Positions 22,881 to 34,775 of a DNA stretch of 64,000 nucleotides are shown piece by piece. Position 1 is the first letter of the stretch. The number at the start of each line of letters is the position of its first letter. Both the position numbers and the translations under genes were made by a program. Below the pieces are notes generated by a model. The model made no database searches. It saw only the letters and a program-made list of their open reading frames with translations, and was not told the DNA's origin. This DNA is from Cylicocyclus nassatus (taxonomy: Eukaryota; Nematoda; Chromadorea; Rhabditida; Strongylidae): positions 62,001 through 126,000 of the forward strand of contig CATQJL010000112.1 in assembly GCA_958299035.1 (NCBI GenBank), given 5' to 3'.

Positions 22881-23349
22881 TTAACTTCTTATGCATTTGT
22901 CTTGAATGCAGGGCGCGGCAAAGTGGACCCCTTAGATTTTGACGGTTTCACGTAGACCCTTATGTACACCGCAGCCTCTGTTCAGGTGCTATCCTGCAGA
23001 CGGCCTATAAAATCTCACTACTGACGTCCACTCAATGAAATTGGGCGGAGCTGGTAGGATGGTAATTTGCATTTTGAGTCACAAGTAGTGTTAATGCAAT
23101 ATGAAATGACACAATGACTAACCATAAATCTTTCTTACGAAATCAGAATCCTGGACAGCTACGCCGCAGATCTCAAGAACATTAATTGACGCATACTAGA
23201 TTATCAAGGAAATTGTGCAGATTTCTTTATTATGAGCTCAAACAGCTTATGGTTCTATACAATCAACTCTTTATGCTTTTCTGCAAAAAACTATATTGCC
23301 TGAAGGCCTTTTGTTATCTTCGGAATTTTTGAGTAGTATAGTCATACAG
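22881..23349. other. No feature identified
   Basis: No recognisable element or coding signal. Confidence 0.4.
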
Positions 23350-23790
23350 CAGTAAGTTGCTGAGGTGAATCATAATGTCAAAAAAACAGCTCAGTCACAA
23401 AAGTGCATACGCACTTTCACCAAGTCAAAGATGGAGAGAAGAAAAGTGCAAGCACTGTTGAACTGCAAGGTAGAAGCAGGGCACTGCGGTCTTCGTAGAC
23501 TACCCACTTGCATAAGGGCCAAAAGAATAGGAAAAAATGGGAGTGTATCGATTTTGCTACTCCAAACTTTGCACATTCTGCTACAAGGGAGTTTTGACAG
23601 GAGGTGGAATGCTGTTGCAGGCTATTAAGATGTTTCGTAGCAATGTAGTTCATTACCTTCAAAAAATGTTCCAATGCGCATATCACACACTGACCATTGG
23701 GTCCTACAGCAACATTTTCGTCAACGTGTAGGCTCACACTTTGGTCGCTCATCCCAATATTCTTGTCAAATTGGTTTGACATTCATGCAA
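23350..23790. repeat. Dispersed repeat family R1, copy 2
   Basis: It matches 20657-21000. Its right portion CAACATTTTCGTCAACGTGTAGG also occurs at 28438-28500, extending the family consensus. Confidence 0.7.
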
Positions 23791-23904
23791 AAACGAGCGA
23801 GGGCGAGAGCGCAATAAAAAAAGACGTTTCACCTTGTCAAAACCTTTGTTTTCCCCAGTTCTTTCTCAAAGCCGCGTTCGCACCCCTTTGTAATACGAGC
23901 GGCA

Positions 23905-24475
23905 GGCGTTATGGAGCGATGCAACGCCGCATTCCCCTGCGGTATATCCTGAAGGCCAGTTGCGTTGCGTCGCCTTTAATTGCAGCCGCAGGAGTACGCC
24001 GCTCGTGACAACGAACTGAGCCATCCCCTATTGCTACGTCTTGAGAAGATGTCCAAACTGCATGAATGCAGTAAAGGTATTTAAAATCGAAAAATAGATT
24101 TGGAATAGAAAATGGATTTTACGGATGCAAAGGCTGAATCTCGGATGAGAAGATTGGTTATAGTGTAGCACGAGAATTAGTAGAGAAAAGGGAGAGAAAA
24201 TATTCGTTACTGACTTTCCAAGCTTTTACTTTCTCTGGGTGGTACTTTCAAACACTTCTTCCTCAGAATCTATTTTTTCACCTTCAAAATTCGTTAAACT
24301 TCCGCATTGGTCTCTTCACAGAAGAAGAATTTCGAGAATGACTCATCCGCTAGGTAACGCTAGCTCCTCTGCGGGTGCAATTAGGAGCAAAGGGCCGACA
24401 CAACGCAAAGGGCCCTCAGGATATACCGCAGGCGAATGCGGCGTAGCTTTGCTCCATAACGCCACGCCGCCTTGA
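23905..24475. repeat. Inverted pair of a ~100 bp GC-rich block
   Basis: The block GCGTTATGGAGC-ACGCCGCATTC-CCTGCGGTATATCCTGA (23908-23995, plus) recurs inverted at 24355-24475. This may be a TIR element or two inverted copies; termini are unclear. Confidence 0.6.
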
Positions 24476-24546
24476 CCAACCGACCACCTAATACTCAAGA
24501 TAAACGCCACACTCTCGCACCATAGAAGTAATTTGTACTCATTAAA

Positions 24547-24960
24547 TCTTGTATATAGAGCCAGATGTCTGTTTGCTTGTCTGTGTGCCTCTATGGTGTA
24601 TGTCTGCATGTCTGTACGTGTCTGTTCCAAAAAAATTCTTTATTTCTGAACCGATCCGGATCAAACTTTGCACACATACACTTCAGGAGGAGGAGGGGGG
24701 GGGGGGGGTGTCGCTACTTTTCGTTGGCGTTCGATGTCGTTCCATTGATTTTTTGCAAAGTTTGAGCTACGGTGCTGAAAGGAGTTGGCACAAAGTTTAA
24801 AGGCAGCAGCGTCCGAGCAACATCGAACAAATTTTTTTTGCTTATCTGAGATTACTTTTCCCTCTGATTTCGAAAATGCAGCTTGCAGAGTACAAAAATG
24901 TCGAGAAGGCTATTTCAGAAGCTGTTGATTTTGAATATGGACGCCGGGTTTGCCAACTAG
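24547..24960 (+). mobile_element. Helitron, short non-autonomous copy
   Basis: Inserted between A and T: A|TCTTGTATATAGAGCC at the left with a TGTCTG microsatellite, and GCCGGGTTTGCCAACTAG|T at the right. The internal CTGAACCGATCCGGATCAAA block is family-typical. A G-run lies at 24690-24708. Confidence 0.82.
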
Positions 24961-25903
24961 TTTCTAATGAACTCTTTTGATAAACTTAACGAGCTTTGTA
25001 TCCAACATATTCCCACTTTCTGGAAAGCGTCATGTGCCTAGCAACGACCAATTCACGTTTAGGAGTGCAGAGGTTTATTGGACGCATGACTTCGTCTCTC
25101 AACCAGGTGGAAACTACCAATAATTTAGCGTGCTGCTCCAACACCGGAAGCTAGGGATGAATTTCTCATGGTCTTTCACTAATACAAAGAAAAAACAATT
25201 TATATATGTGAATGCCAAGCTGCCACCCAGAGCTGCAACAGGAATGAAATTCATAGAACTGTAGTACCTCAAGAGCTAGGGTACTTTTCCGTTGTCCGGA
25301 CCTATTTGTTTGGTGAACTCTTAAAAGAAGGTATTTGTCCAGAAAATTTTTTTCCAAAATTATATGAAAACTGTCTGCCTGCCAGGTGTCAAAAAAAGAA
25401 TCAATAGGTTTTGATGCAGTTTGTGGAGTACGAAAGCATTCAAGAGGACTCAAAAGATGTTCAACTTTCTTATATAGAGCAAAACAGGACAAAATATTTA
25501 ATGGGACATCTTGATCGCCTTCAGCAATAACTCAAAAATATCATCCTCCTCAAACTTTCTCCGTTATGCGAAATTAGCTAGAAAAGAAAGAATAAACTTG
25601 ATGGCGTAAACTTGATGGCACATTGCCGCCGCTTGTTTCGCCACATAAAGGATGGAATGCTTACGTTCCCCTTTTGAGCATATATAATACGTTGATCTAG
25701 AAACAGAACAACATTGTCGTAATGTTAATGCTCATTTTAAATCGTTATAGCAGAAACGGGGTGAACATCGATTCAAAAAAGGATGAATTCGCCTTGTTAG
25801 AAAAGTGACAGAAGATTCTTGATAAACCTGTCAAACGTGTGAATGACCTAACTTTTATTGAAACGTAACGGAAGGTTGACGTTTCTCCTTGTGAAATTAA
25901 AAA
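24961..25903. other. No gene identified
   Basis: A minus-strand frame of 108 codons (25492-25166) could be a decayed element, but I could not match it to a family. Confidence 0.35.
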
Positions 25904-27880
25904 TCTTATATATAAAGCTGAAAGTCTGTTTGTTTGTCTGTATGTATGTATGTATGTATGTATGTATGTATGTACAGTGACCGCCAAAAAGTTGCGGACA
26001 AGCCTCCCTCCCTTTTTCATCGCTCTTTTTCAGAAGAAAAACAAGGATGAAAAAATGTAATAATTGCACGAGGTGATAGAGCTCTTCAAGATCTACAATC
26101 TACGCTTTGAGTTTTTTGAGAAACATGTGTTCTAAAAATTTTAAGAATCTTTTTCTAAAAAAAGACCGAAAATGGCCGCGTCACAATGTCGCGGACAATA
26201 ATTCTTCGAACGCACAAATTTTCTTTTGAGTCTTTTTTAAAGCGGAAACACAAGTTATCCGGACGGGTAAGCATACTACTATACAGAGCTCGTCAAGAAC
26301 TACACACTGGTTATGGTTGCTTCCCCAGAAAACGCAAGCTTGGGTTTTATTTTAGTTTTTTCAAAAAACAACTTCCAATTTCATTTATCAAGCCAAATTT
26401 CTTCACACGGAAACCTGTTCAAGACATCCCAACAAAGCCGTCTGGATAAAATAGATGCTCTTTGCCATCCTCTATGCATCGGACGTGTGCTGATGAGTTT
26501 CTTGGCTGAAAATGGCCCTTGGCAGTGCTTGCACATGACCCCACCTGCACCTCACCACTGACTTGTACCGTTTGCAAGCTTGTAACTCGGCCTGCAGTCA
26601 ATACTTGAGCCTGCAATTAGACTCGTTCGAAAGAACGTGACTTCCTCTACATGATGGTATGCACATATGTTCAGTTTGAGCAATCCCAGAGATTTGGCGG
26701 ATGGGGTGAAAAGTGCAGCCTTAGAGGTGATTAGAGTGAAAGCTCTTATGAACACCAGAACAGTCTTAGAGCTTCGAAATGGATGTATTACAAGAAAATT
26801 GACAGTTTTGAACTTCCAGGATGAAATTGATAGCGAAAGGAGCTCTCTTCAACTTTAGCTGAAAAATGCTTAGACTACAACTGAAGCTGCTCTCTAGCAC
26901 CCCATCCGCCAAATCTCTGGGATTGCTCAAACTGAACATATGTGCATACCATCATGTAGAGGAAGTCACATTCTTTCGAACGAGTCTAATTGCAGGCTCA
27001 AGTATTGACTGCAGGCCGAGTTACAAGCTTGCAAACGGTACAAGTCAGTGGTGAGGTGCAGGTGGGGTCATGTGCAAGCACTGCCAAGGGCCATTTTCAG
27101 CCAAGAAACTCATCAGCACACGTCCGATGCATAGAGGATGGCAAAGAGCATCTATTTTATCCAGACGGCTTTGTTGGGATGTCTTGAACAGGTTTCCGTG
27201 TGAAGAAATTTGGCTTGATAAATGAAATTGGAAGTTGTTTTTTGAAAAAACTAAAATAAAACCCAAGCTTGCGTTTTCTGGGGAAGCAACCATAACCAGT
27301 GTGTAGTTCTTGATGAGCTCTGTATAGTAGTATGCTTACCCGTCCGGATAACTTGTGTTTCAGCTTTAAAATAGGACTCAAGAGAAAATTTTTGCGTTCG
27401 AAGAATTATTGTCCGCGACATTGTGACGCGGCCATTTTCGGTCTTTTTTTAGAAAAAGATTCTTAAAATTTTTAGAACACATGTTTCTCAAAAAACTCAA
27501 AGTGTAGATTGTAGATCTTGAAGAGCTCTATCACCTCGTGCAATTATTACATTTTTTCATCCTTGTGTTCCTTCTGAAAAAGAGCGATGATAAAGGGAGG
27601 GAGGCTTGTCCGCAACTTTTTGGCGGTCACTGTATGTATATACGTATGTTCCGAATAGAAAATTCCATTTCTGAACCGATCCGGACCAAACTTGGCACAC
27701 ATACACTTCGGGCCCAGGCGGGTGTCATAGGCTACTTTTCGTCATCGATCGACATCGATTTTATCAATTTTTCAAAAAGATCGAGCTACGGGGCTGGGAG
27801 TCGGCACAGGGGGGTAAGTGAGCATGCTGATTACGAATAAATTATTGACAGGGCAAGGCGGAGCCGGGTTTGCCAACTAG
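25904..27880 (+). mobile_element. Helitron split by a palindromic Tc1-like element
   Basis: 5' end A|TCTTATATATAAAGCTGAAAG, followed by a (TATG)n tract. 3' end GGCGGAGCCGGG...CCAACTAG|T. After removal of the insertion at 25975-27632 the Helitron is about 320 bases and continues into the conserved CCGAATAGAAAATTCC block. No helicase. Confidence 0.88.
25975..27632. mobile_element. Palindromic Tc1-like element, copy 1 (1658 bp)
   Basis: The ends CAGTGACCGCCAAAAAGTTG and its exact inverse are flanked by TA, as expected for Tc1/mariner. The two halves (25975 to about 26712, and about 26895 to 27632) are nearly identical inverted arms around a ~180-base spacer. Mirror-image open frames on opposite strands (26313-26561 and 27045-27293) follow from this. 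No transposase DDE region is visible. Copy 2 is at 48798-50438. Confidence 0.88.
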
Positions 27881-27899
27881 TAAAAGATAAAGAATAAAG

Positions 27900-28733
27900 G
27901 ATTCGGCGTCTTCAATACCCTCTGGCATGGACATGCGCCGAACGCACACTACTTCATGTCGAAGAGGCAATTGTATGCGTGCGAGCCTATTACAGTGACT
28001 TACGGGGACCAGCCGGTTATCAAGTCAGTGCTTTCATCCTCCCAGATTACTCTGGTACCAAATTACCGGCCCTGGAGGGTAAAGGGCTTGGTTGACCCAG
28101 GGACGGAGAACCTGCGTCCGACTCGGTCACAGCGGCGCCTCCAACGCCACTCGTCCCCATTACTGTAAAATTGGGACCAAATATGATGCAAGAAATGAAG
28201 CAATAACCTTTTTTTTGAAAAAAATGGGTTCGGATAACGGAATAGTACCCAATGTAGTGGCAGCGTACATCAGCAACGACTCAGACGATGCTTTAGCTCA
28301 AGTCCCATTTCAAAGTTTCATTTTTGGAGCAAGAATTGCTTGAGTGGTTTCGGTACTGGACGAGCCAAAAATCCCCGCCCCTCATTCTAAACTGCAAGGA
28401 AAACGCTATCGCACACTAAGCATAAGATATCACAACAACATTTTTGCCAACGTGTAGGTTCACGGTTTGGTCGCTTATCCCATATATCTCAGCTTGATAA
28501 AATATGTGCACTTCGTAGCATGCGTCATGTACAGAAGTCCTTCACGTAACAATACGTCTTTCAAAGGAACTTTATTTTCCTCTAAAAAACAGTCGAGATA
28601 AATCGATACTGTACCAATCTAGGAGAGTTTAGTGACCTACAATGCCTGATCCAATCAAGAACAAAATCAATTCTTCCACCAAACTGCGACACCTAGCGGA
28701 GACTTATGATCTACACTGCCCTCGAATCCTTAC
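27900..28733. repeat. Unassigned repetitive sequence
   Basis: The block ATTACCGGCCCTGGAGGG (about 28061) resembles 14475-14495. A fragment of repeat R1 is at 28438-28500. A plus frame at 27956-28165 shows no recognised domain. Confidence 0.35.
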
Positions 28734-28736
28734 ATA

Positions 28737-28959
28737 CAATACCGATCATAATTCGTCAAAAAAGTCGCCGGAGTGCGGCGGAGTGTGGCGGAGTGCGGCG
28801 CACTTCACCACACTCCGCCGCACTCCGGCGCACTGCGCCACCCTTCACCACACTCCGCCGCACTCCGGCGCACTGCGCCACACTTCGCCACACTCCGACG
28901 CACTCTAGCGCACTCCGCCGCAGTCCGGCGACTTTTTTGACGAATTATGAGCGGTATTG
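28737..28959. mobile_element. GC-rich hairpin MITE, copy 1 (223 bp)
   Basis: TA-flanked termini CAATACCGATCATAATTCGT and the inverse. Inside is an AAAAAAGTCGCCGGAGTGCGG stem and internal tandem repeats of CACTCCGCCGCACTCCGGCG. A copy of identical length is at 30839-31061. Confidence 0.88.
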
Positions 28960-30429
28960 TATGTAGAGCAGTCTGTTATGGAATTTTCGGAATTTTGCGA
29001 TATTCAGGGAAATTTTGCACATTCTGTAAACGGTATTGTACTCGACGTGCTAACAACATTTCTTATATTGTTTTGCTGCTGGTGGCACATTGTAGGATAG
29101 AATATCTGCCAAATTACACGACCTTCGAATTTGAAAGACAATTCATGAGAAGGCGATTTTGTAACATCATAATCTGACGAACAATTCAAATAAAGATCTG
29201 TGCTAAGCATGGTCCGATAGAGGTGTTCACAAAGTTATCAACTCACAAAAATTTGCAGACAATTTCCGCAACAGGTGGGGGAAAAGTGCAGGCGAATTTG
29301 CGATCTTGGTTGGTCCAGCTACTTCTATCTCACTTTAGCTTTACTGTAAGACTCTCTAGTGCAAAATAAATAGGATTTTCGTAAAGATCGGGACCAAAAA
29401 CCACTGTGAGTGAAGTTTACAGTCAATCCGAGAACTTCAATATTTTAACCAAATCTTACGCCGAGGCCAAGAGTGTGGAGCGAGAGGCCAAGAGCGCGCT
29501 ATATCAGTGTGTATTGCTTCTAAGAAGCTGGAAAAAATATGGTGTGTATAGGTATAAGAGAGGTGTCTAACACGATTTTTGGGGGAATTACGGAGCAACT
29601 TTGGGAGAGCCGATTTTACGGCCTGAGCATGCATGTTGGGGGCTAATAACTCTGCGAATATTACAGCTACGGGGCTGGGGTTTGTTTTATTCGACAGACC
29701 TCTGAAAATATGATTTTTAGAGAGAAGGTCGTAGAATAACAAATTTCCATTAAAAGTGCCTAATTGACAGCCGAACTTGGGAAATCTGTCAATAAGGGCG
29801 ATTTCGGCGCCTTATATCTCTAAGAGTTGCAGGGCTGGGGTGATCTCATGTGGCCATTGACATGCAGTTTTGGTAGCTCTATTTTTCTAGGGGTAGCTCG
29901 TGCTCACAGCTCCAGCGTAAGAGGCGCTATATAAAGGCGATAGTGCACATTTTGAATTTTATCTCCGCGGAGAGTAGGGATGACGAGCTGGGATAGCCAT
30001 TCTTCAGTTTGTATTCGAGGGGGACACCACATATAATTCGGAGAAAATGTAGGGGCTCCGGCTGTGGGAGCCTATCTATAAACCTTCCCGGACTTGAAAA
30101 AAAAAACTTAAACACGCGATTTTTCCTCTTTCTCCCCCCCTTTCTCTCTCCCCCCTTATTTTTCCCCCTCTTTTTATTACCGCTTCGTGTACAGTTTTCC
30201 CGCGGCCATCTGGACCTGGTAGGGGCTGTAAACGGCTAAAAAAGGGGGTAATCGGGCTAGAAAAACGCGATTTTCGCTTATTTTTTCTTAATTTTTCTTA
30301 TTTTCTTCAATTTCGATCGTGACGTGGGGTATAAAGTGGGCGGAGCTTGCTTGGAAAAGTTTCAGCTGTATAAAAGCACTGGAAATGAGCTTATTATGGA
30401 GTTTTTCGAATTTTTCGCTTAGTTTTTCA
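28960..30429. other. No gene; low-complexity tracts
   Basis: A CT-rich tract lies at 30122-30180. Scattered CTACGGGGCTGGGG-like phrases (29670, 29828) recall the Helitron minisatellite unit. No coding signal was recognised. Confidence 0.4.
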
Positions 30430-30775
30430 ATAATTTTACCGATTTCCGAAATTTCGAAACTTCCAGAATATCGATTTTATCGATTTGTGCCGATTTTTGG
30501 GGTTTTGCAACCTTCAAAATATCGATTTTATCAATTTTGCCGATTTTTGGGATATCGATTTTTGTCAATTTTCGGGATTTCGCAACCTTCAAAATGTCGA
30601 TTTTATCGATTTTTGACAATTTTCGGGATTTTGCAACCTCCAAAATATCGATTTTCGCCAATTTTCGGGATTTTGCAACCTCCAGAATGTCGATTTTATC
30701 GATTTTTGAGGTTTGATAGTTCTCTAAGCCCAAAATATCGATTTTATCGCTGTTTAGCTGTGAACTGTAAGCCCC
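30430..30775. repeat. Minisatellite, variable ~40-75 bp unit
   Basis: Repeated units of GCAACCTTCAAAATATCGAT plus TTTATCGATTTTTG occur about five times. The 256-codon open frame through here (30319-31089) is a by-product of this repeat and the adjoining MITE. Confidence 0.75.
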
Positions 30776-30838
30776 GCCCACTTTTTGATGTTATTATACA
30801 CCTAATATATGTATATTTCCTTCCACTCACTTCATATA

Positions 30839-31061
30839 CAATACCGATCATAATTCGTCAAAAAAGTCGCCGGAGTGCGGCGGAGTGTGGCGGAGTGCGG
30901 CGCACTTCACCACACTCCGCCGCACTCCGGCGCACTGCGCCACACTTCACCACACTCCGCCGCACTCCGGCGCACTGCGCCACACTTCGCCACACTCCGA
31001 CGCACTCTAGCGCACTCCGCCCCAGTCCGGCGACTTTTTTGACGAATTATGAGCGGTATTG
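30839..31061. mobile_element. GC-rich hairpin MITE, copy 2 (223 bp)
   Basis: Nearly identical to 28737-28959 (one to a few base changes) and TA-flanked. Its right TA is followed immediately by another TA and then the end of a mariner-like element. Confidence 0.88.
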
Positions 31062-31065
31062 TATA

Positions 31066-32135
31066 CAGGGTGGTCCACATGAAATGTGAAGCACAAAAGC
31101 TTTCGTAAGTTTGCTAGAATTCAATGAAATTGAAAGCTTTTGTTTTCATCTGACAGACAAGAAATTTCCGTATAGGACATCATAGATTACTTTTGGGATA
31201 TCTACCTTTGGCTTCGATCAAAGAATTTATTCTGCTTGGAGAAAATTTCAGAATGCGTGCAATGATTTTTAACAGTCGTCCCAGGATCTCCTTTTGGCAA
31301 ATCCAATGAAATGGATTTGGAAGAGCGGGCGTTTTGCTAACAGATAGGCCAGAAAGAAAACTAGTGGGTTCAAAAATGTTCGAGTGGAAAGACCGAACAG
31401 GGTTTTTCATATGTGGCCCATATGATGTTTGACTGGCTGCAAAAAATTCATTTTCAGTCTTTTTCACTCCATGTTTTGATGGTAGTCGTCTTCTCCATAT
31501 TCTTTTGTTCCGTTGTGGTTGTTCCCGACTTCGGTTCTTAGTGAAACATGGTCAAGCTCGAAGGTTTCTCAAAGGCAGTTGCCATGGCAACAAAAAGCGC
31601 AATTTTCCGAGATTCTGAAAAAAGCATCGAAAGCAAACTTTAAAGGGCTGTGGCACCCTTATTGGATCAAGGGAAATAGTACGGACGCTTTTGGAAATTT
31701 TTAGCATGACTAGTCACCAAGGCACAGCGAAAAGAAGAGAATGCAGTTGTGTAAAATCCATCGTTTGAACAGTGGAAAAAAATGATATTTGGCCCTCTAG
31801 CTCGCTCATCCTTGAACCTACAAACACTCTTTTTTGTCTACCTGAAAGGAAGAAGTCTGCCCTTTAAAACCCATGTCATTGATTTGTCGACGAGAAACCT
31901 GGTGAGAGTTTGGGAGCAGAAACCATCGCGCGCAGATCGAAGAAGTTTCGGAAAAGCTTTGAAGGAGAAAAAACGATCTTGAAACAACCAGGGACAGCTA
32001 TCTCAAAAATTAGCTGAAAGTTCTTATATTGAATTCTCTCCTCTATCAGGTGAGGACGAAAGCTTTTAATTTCATTAAGTCCATGCAAAGTTATAATATC
32101 TTACCATTGTGTCACACTTCATGTGAATGACCCTG
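31066..32135. mobile_element. TA-flanked mariner-like non-autonomous element
   Basis: The left end CAGGGTGGTCCACATGAAAT and the right end, the inverse of CAGGGTCATTCACATGAAGT, are flanked by TA. Inverted similarity continues through AATGAAATT.AAAGCTTT for roughly 80 bases. The interior has no transposase. Confidence 0.8.
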
Positions 32136-33617
32136 TATTGCCCTAGCAGCTTATGGGAGGATCTGCCCCCGGAAAGCCAACGCACCCGTTTTGAAAAATA
32201 TAGAGGCCTACCAACTCTCGAGAGACCTATAGTAGACTTACAAACCAATATTTCGAGAAACAATAAACGAACTGTTCCCAATCATCAACACCTACTTTTG
32301 TTGCCAGCCATGGATACTTCAACAGGAAACTGAGAAGCGAACAGATTTTTGCAGCATGTACTGAACGTGTGGCTGCTGCAGCATTTCGAGAACCAGACTG
32401 ATATAAGGCGGCAATACCAGAAACTCAGTCAACAAGGTTCAATTCAGTCATACGCAAAGAGTTCTAACTTGCGAAAGGGAGGGGGGAGGCGGATATTGTT
32501 AGCAACCTTGCGAGAGTGTCGCCACCTCCGCAACTATAGCCTTTTTGCACTTACAATTAGTAGCCGCACCCCTTTCGAAAACACTCCTCGAGGAGGGCGA
32601 TGCGACAAATTTGTAAACTCCACACCCACCGCATTCACTCGCCTCATTCCGCAACTTGTCAACCATGCAAGTGCAAACTTGCCATTCTTTATCATAGAAT
32701 GATACAACCAGGGTCAAGCGTGGGATGCGGCACGCCACACCTGGGGGGTCGTATTGAGGAGTCAAAAGGGGAGGGGGTCGTAGGTGGGTAATCTGATAAT
32801 AATGATAACATGATATTTGTATCATACTCATAATTAGCATGTCAATTAACCCCTGTAGACAAAGTGTGAGCAAATTCTGAAGATTCAAGATACTAGGTTA
32901 CCTAAATGGAATGGTCAAATTCCAACATGGTTAACTTTGTTTCAAAGGTGAATTAGCTATCCGTTTTTGCACTGAAGACAAAGCGCTACTCCTTCTTTGT
33001 CCACCTCAGGAATCCCGCTTCAGAAGACCTGCAAACTGTGGAATTAGAAGCCAACCAAAATCTCGTTTTTCCCATTTTTCGAATTTGATCGCTGTGCTTT
33101 CACCAAATATTACTCAGAGCTAAGAAGACGAATCAGGCTCCAAACAGTCCTATGGGATCTACAAGGTTTAGGCTATCGATTCATATAAATACCGTCTAAA
33201 AATGTTTTTTGATATAGTTAATGGGGTGCGGCACACCCCCATAAAAGCTGCGGCTGCCGCAGCTTTTAAGGGGGTGTGCCGCACTCCCTTAACTTGCCTT
33301 CAAATCCAGAAAGCGCTCCATTGCTGGTATGAGTATTGAGCACATAGCTTCTTCTTGCTACACTGGAAATTTGGAGCCGCCCCACCCATAAGAAAATTAT
33401 GGCCCTTTCAATATGCCCATTCAGATCAAAATCAGCCGTCAAATTACGTGTGATTGTAAAGTGCAGTCGCAGAAAATCGGGCGTACAGCTCTCAGAAATC
33501 TGAAAACTCTCTAGAAAAAGCTGGTGTCCTCCAGAATGTCACACTTTGAGGTCCAGAGGTTAAGAGGAGGAAGAAGGGGTCGTTTGAGGGCTTTCATGGG
33601 AGGGGGGGGTTGTTCTC
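32136..33617. repeat. Repetitive sequence, no gene assigned
   Basis: The segment 32935-33080 resembles 52890-53050 (TCTTTGTCCACCTCAGGAATCC type), and 33040-33190 resembles 15560-15720. A perfect inverted AAAGCTGCGGC/GCCGCAGCTTT hairpin with GGGTGTGCCGCAC flanks is at 33224-33290. Confidence 0.5.
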
Positions 33618-34050
33618 GAAAGACTTGTGCCTGACTTTCTCAACTCTGGATACAACTCAAAAAGCTCCCATTCACAGCGGAATCCACTAGATCTTGTTTC
33701 CACAAACGATCATAATATTATAATGAAGCTACGAGTCCGCTCCCCGTTCTTTACTTCAGGGCACTCGTTCATCTCACTTCAGCTATGCACATATTACAGC
33801 AGTAACTCCTCTCAAAAACGTTCGCTATTTTGTTCTTCACGGGGACTATGATGAGATGATTGCTGATCTGCCTTTGACTACACTGACGCAATATCAATCA
33901 AAGCACACTCTTAGCAGACGAGCACTATGGAGCCTTCGTTGAAAAATGTCACAAGCTGATCAAAAAATTTGTGCCCCAAATCAAGCTCAATTCGAAGCAG
34001 ACTTTTGCATACACAAGAAAGTTCGAAAATCAAAGCCAAAGCCTCCAAAA
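33618..34050 (+). pseudogene. CR1-like LINE, endonuclease C-terminal fragment
   Basis: The plus frame reads NPLDLVSTNDHNII...RSPFFTSGHSFISL, matching the LDLV-TND and SDH-type blocks at the end of CR1-family apurinic endonuclease domains. In the last block the catalytic S-D-H is SGH. Downstream frames keep linker similarity with frameshifts. The element is cut at 34053 by a palindromic mariner and resumes after 35785. Confidence 0.7.
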
Positions 34051-34052
34051 TA

Positions 34053-34771
34053 TTAGGTTGAACCGAAAGTTCTGTCACACCATTTTCAAAAAATCATAAC
34101 TTCTTTCCCGCACGACGATTGCGCTAAATTATTTCTGAAATCGTAAAGCATGTGGTTTCCAATGGTCTCCTGGGGACTTTCCAACATGCTCAGGTTGCAG
34201 AGATAAAAATGAAAGAACGAGATCATCCGAAATTCGGAATTTTTGAGCAAAAATTCTAAAAATCTAGAAACTGTGCGGTAATGTCCAGAACAGCCATCAT
34301 CCTAAGTTTTCTTGTATTTTATTACTGAGTCAAGTTTGTGCTGATTGAGGTCTTCTTTCAAGAGTTATGATTTTGAAAAATGCCGAAAAATTGATTACTT
34401 AAGAATTTTTAGGAAATCGATTTTCGGCTTTTTTTTCAAAAAATCATAACTTTTGAAAGAAGAGCTCAATCAGCACAAACTTGACTCAGTTAGTAATAAA
34501 ATACAAGAAAACTTAGAATGATGGCTGTTCTGGATTTTATCGCACAGTTTCTAGATTTTTAGAATTTTTGCTCAAAAATTCCGAATTTCGGATGATCTCG
34601 TTCTTTCATTTTTATCTCTGCAACCTGAGCATGTTGGAAAGTCCCCAATAGACCATTGGAAGCTGCATGTCTTAAGCTTTTAGACAAAATTTGAATTGCG
34701 CAAAATCGTCGTGAAGGAAAGAAATTATGATTTTTTGAAAATGGTGCGACAGAACTTTCGGTTCAACCTAA
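34053..34771. mobile_element. Palindromic mariner-like element M1 (719 bp)
   Basis: TA-flanked termini TTAGGTTGAACCGAAAGTTC and the inverse. Almost the entire element folds back: arms of about 350 bases pair around a ~20-base centre near 34412. No transposase. It sits inside the CR1-like LINE relic. Confidence 0.9.
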
Positions 34772-34775
34772 TATA

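Noticed and set aside
26313..27293. Mirror-image 82-codon frames
   Set aside because: They result from the palindromic Tc1-like element; no transposase motif.
30319..31089. Longest open frame in the window (256 codons)
   Set aside because: It runs through a minisatellite and then the GC-rich hairpin MITE; the translated repeats (IFGILQPPK type) mirror the DNA repeat, and part of it recurs in the other MITE copy.
31180..31982. Frames inside the TA-flanked element as a possible transposase
   Set aside because: No helix-turn-helix or DDE/D pattern, and frames on both strands are short.
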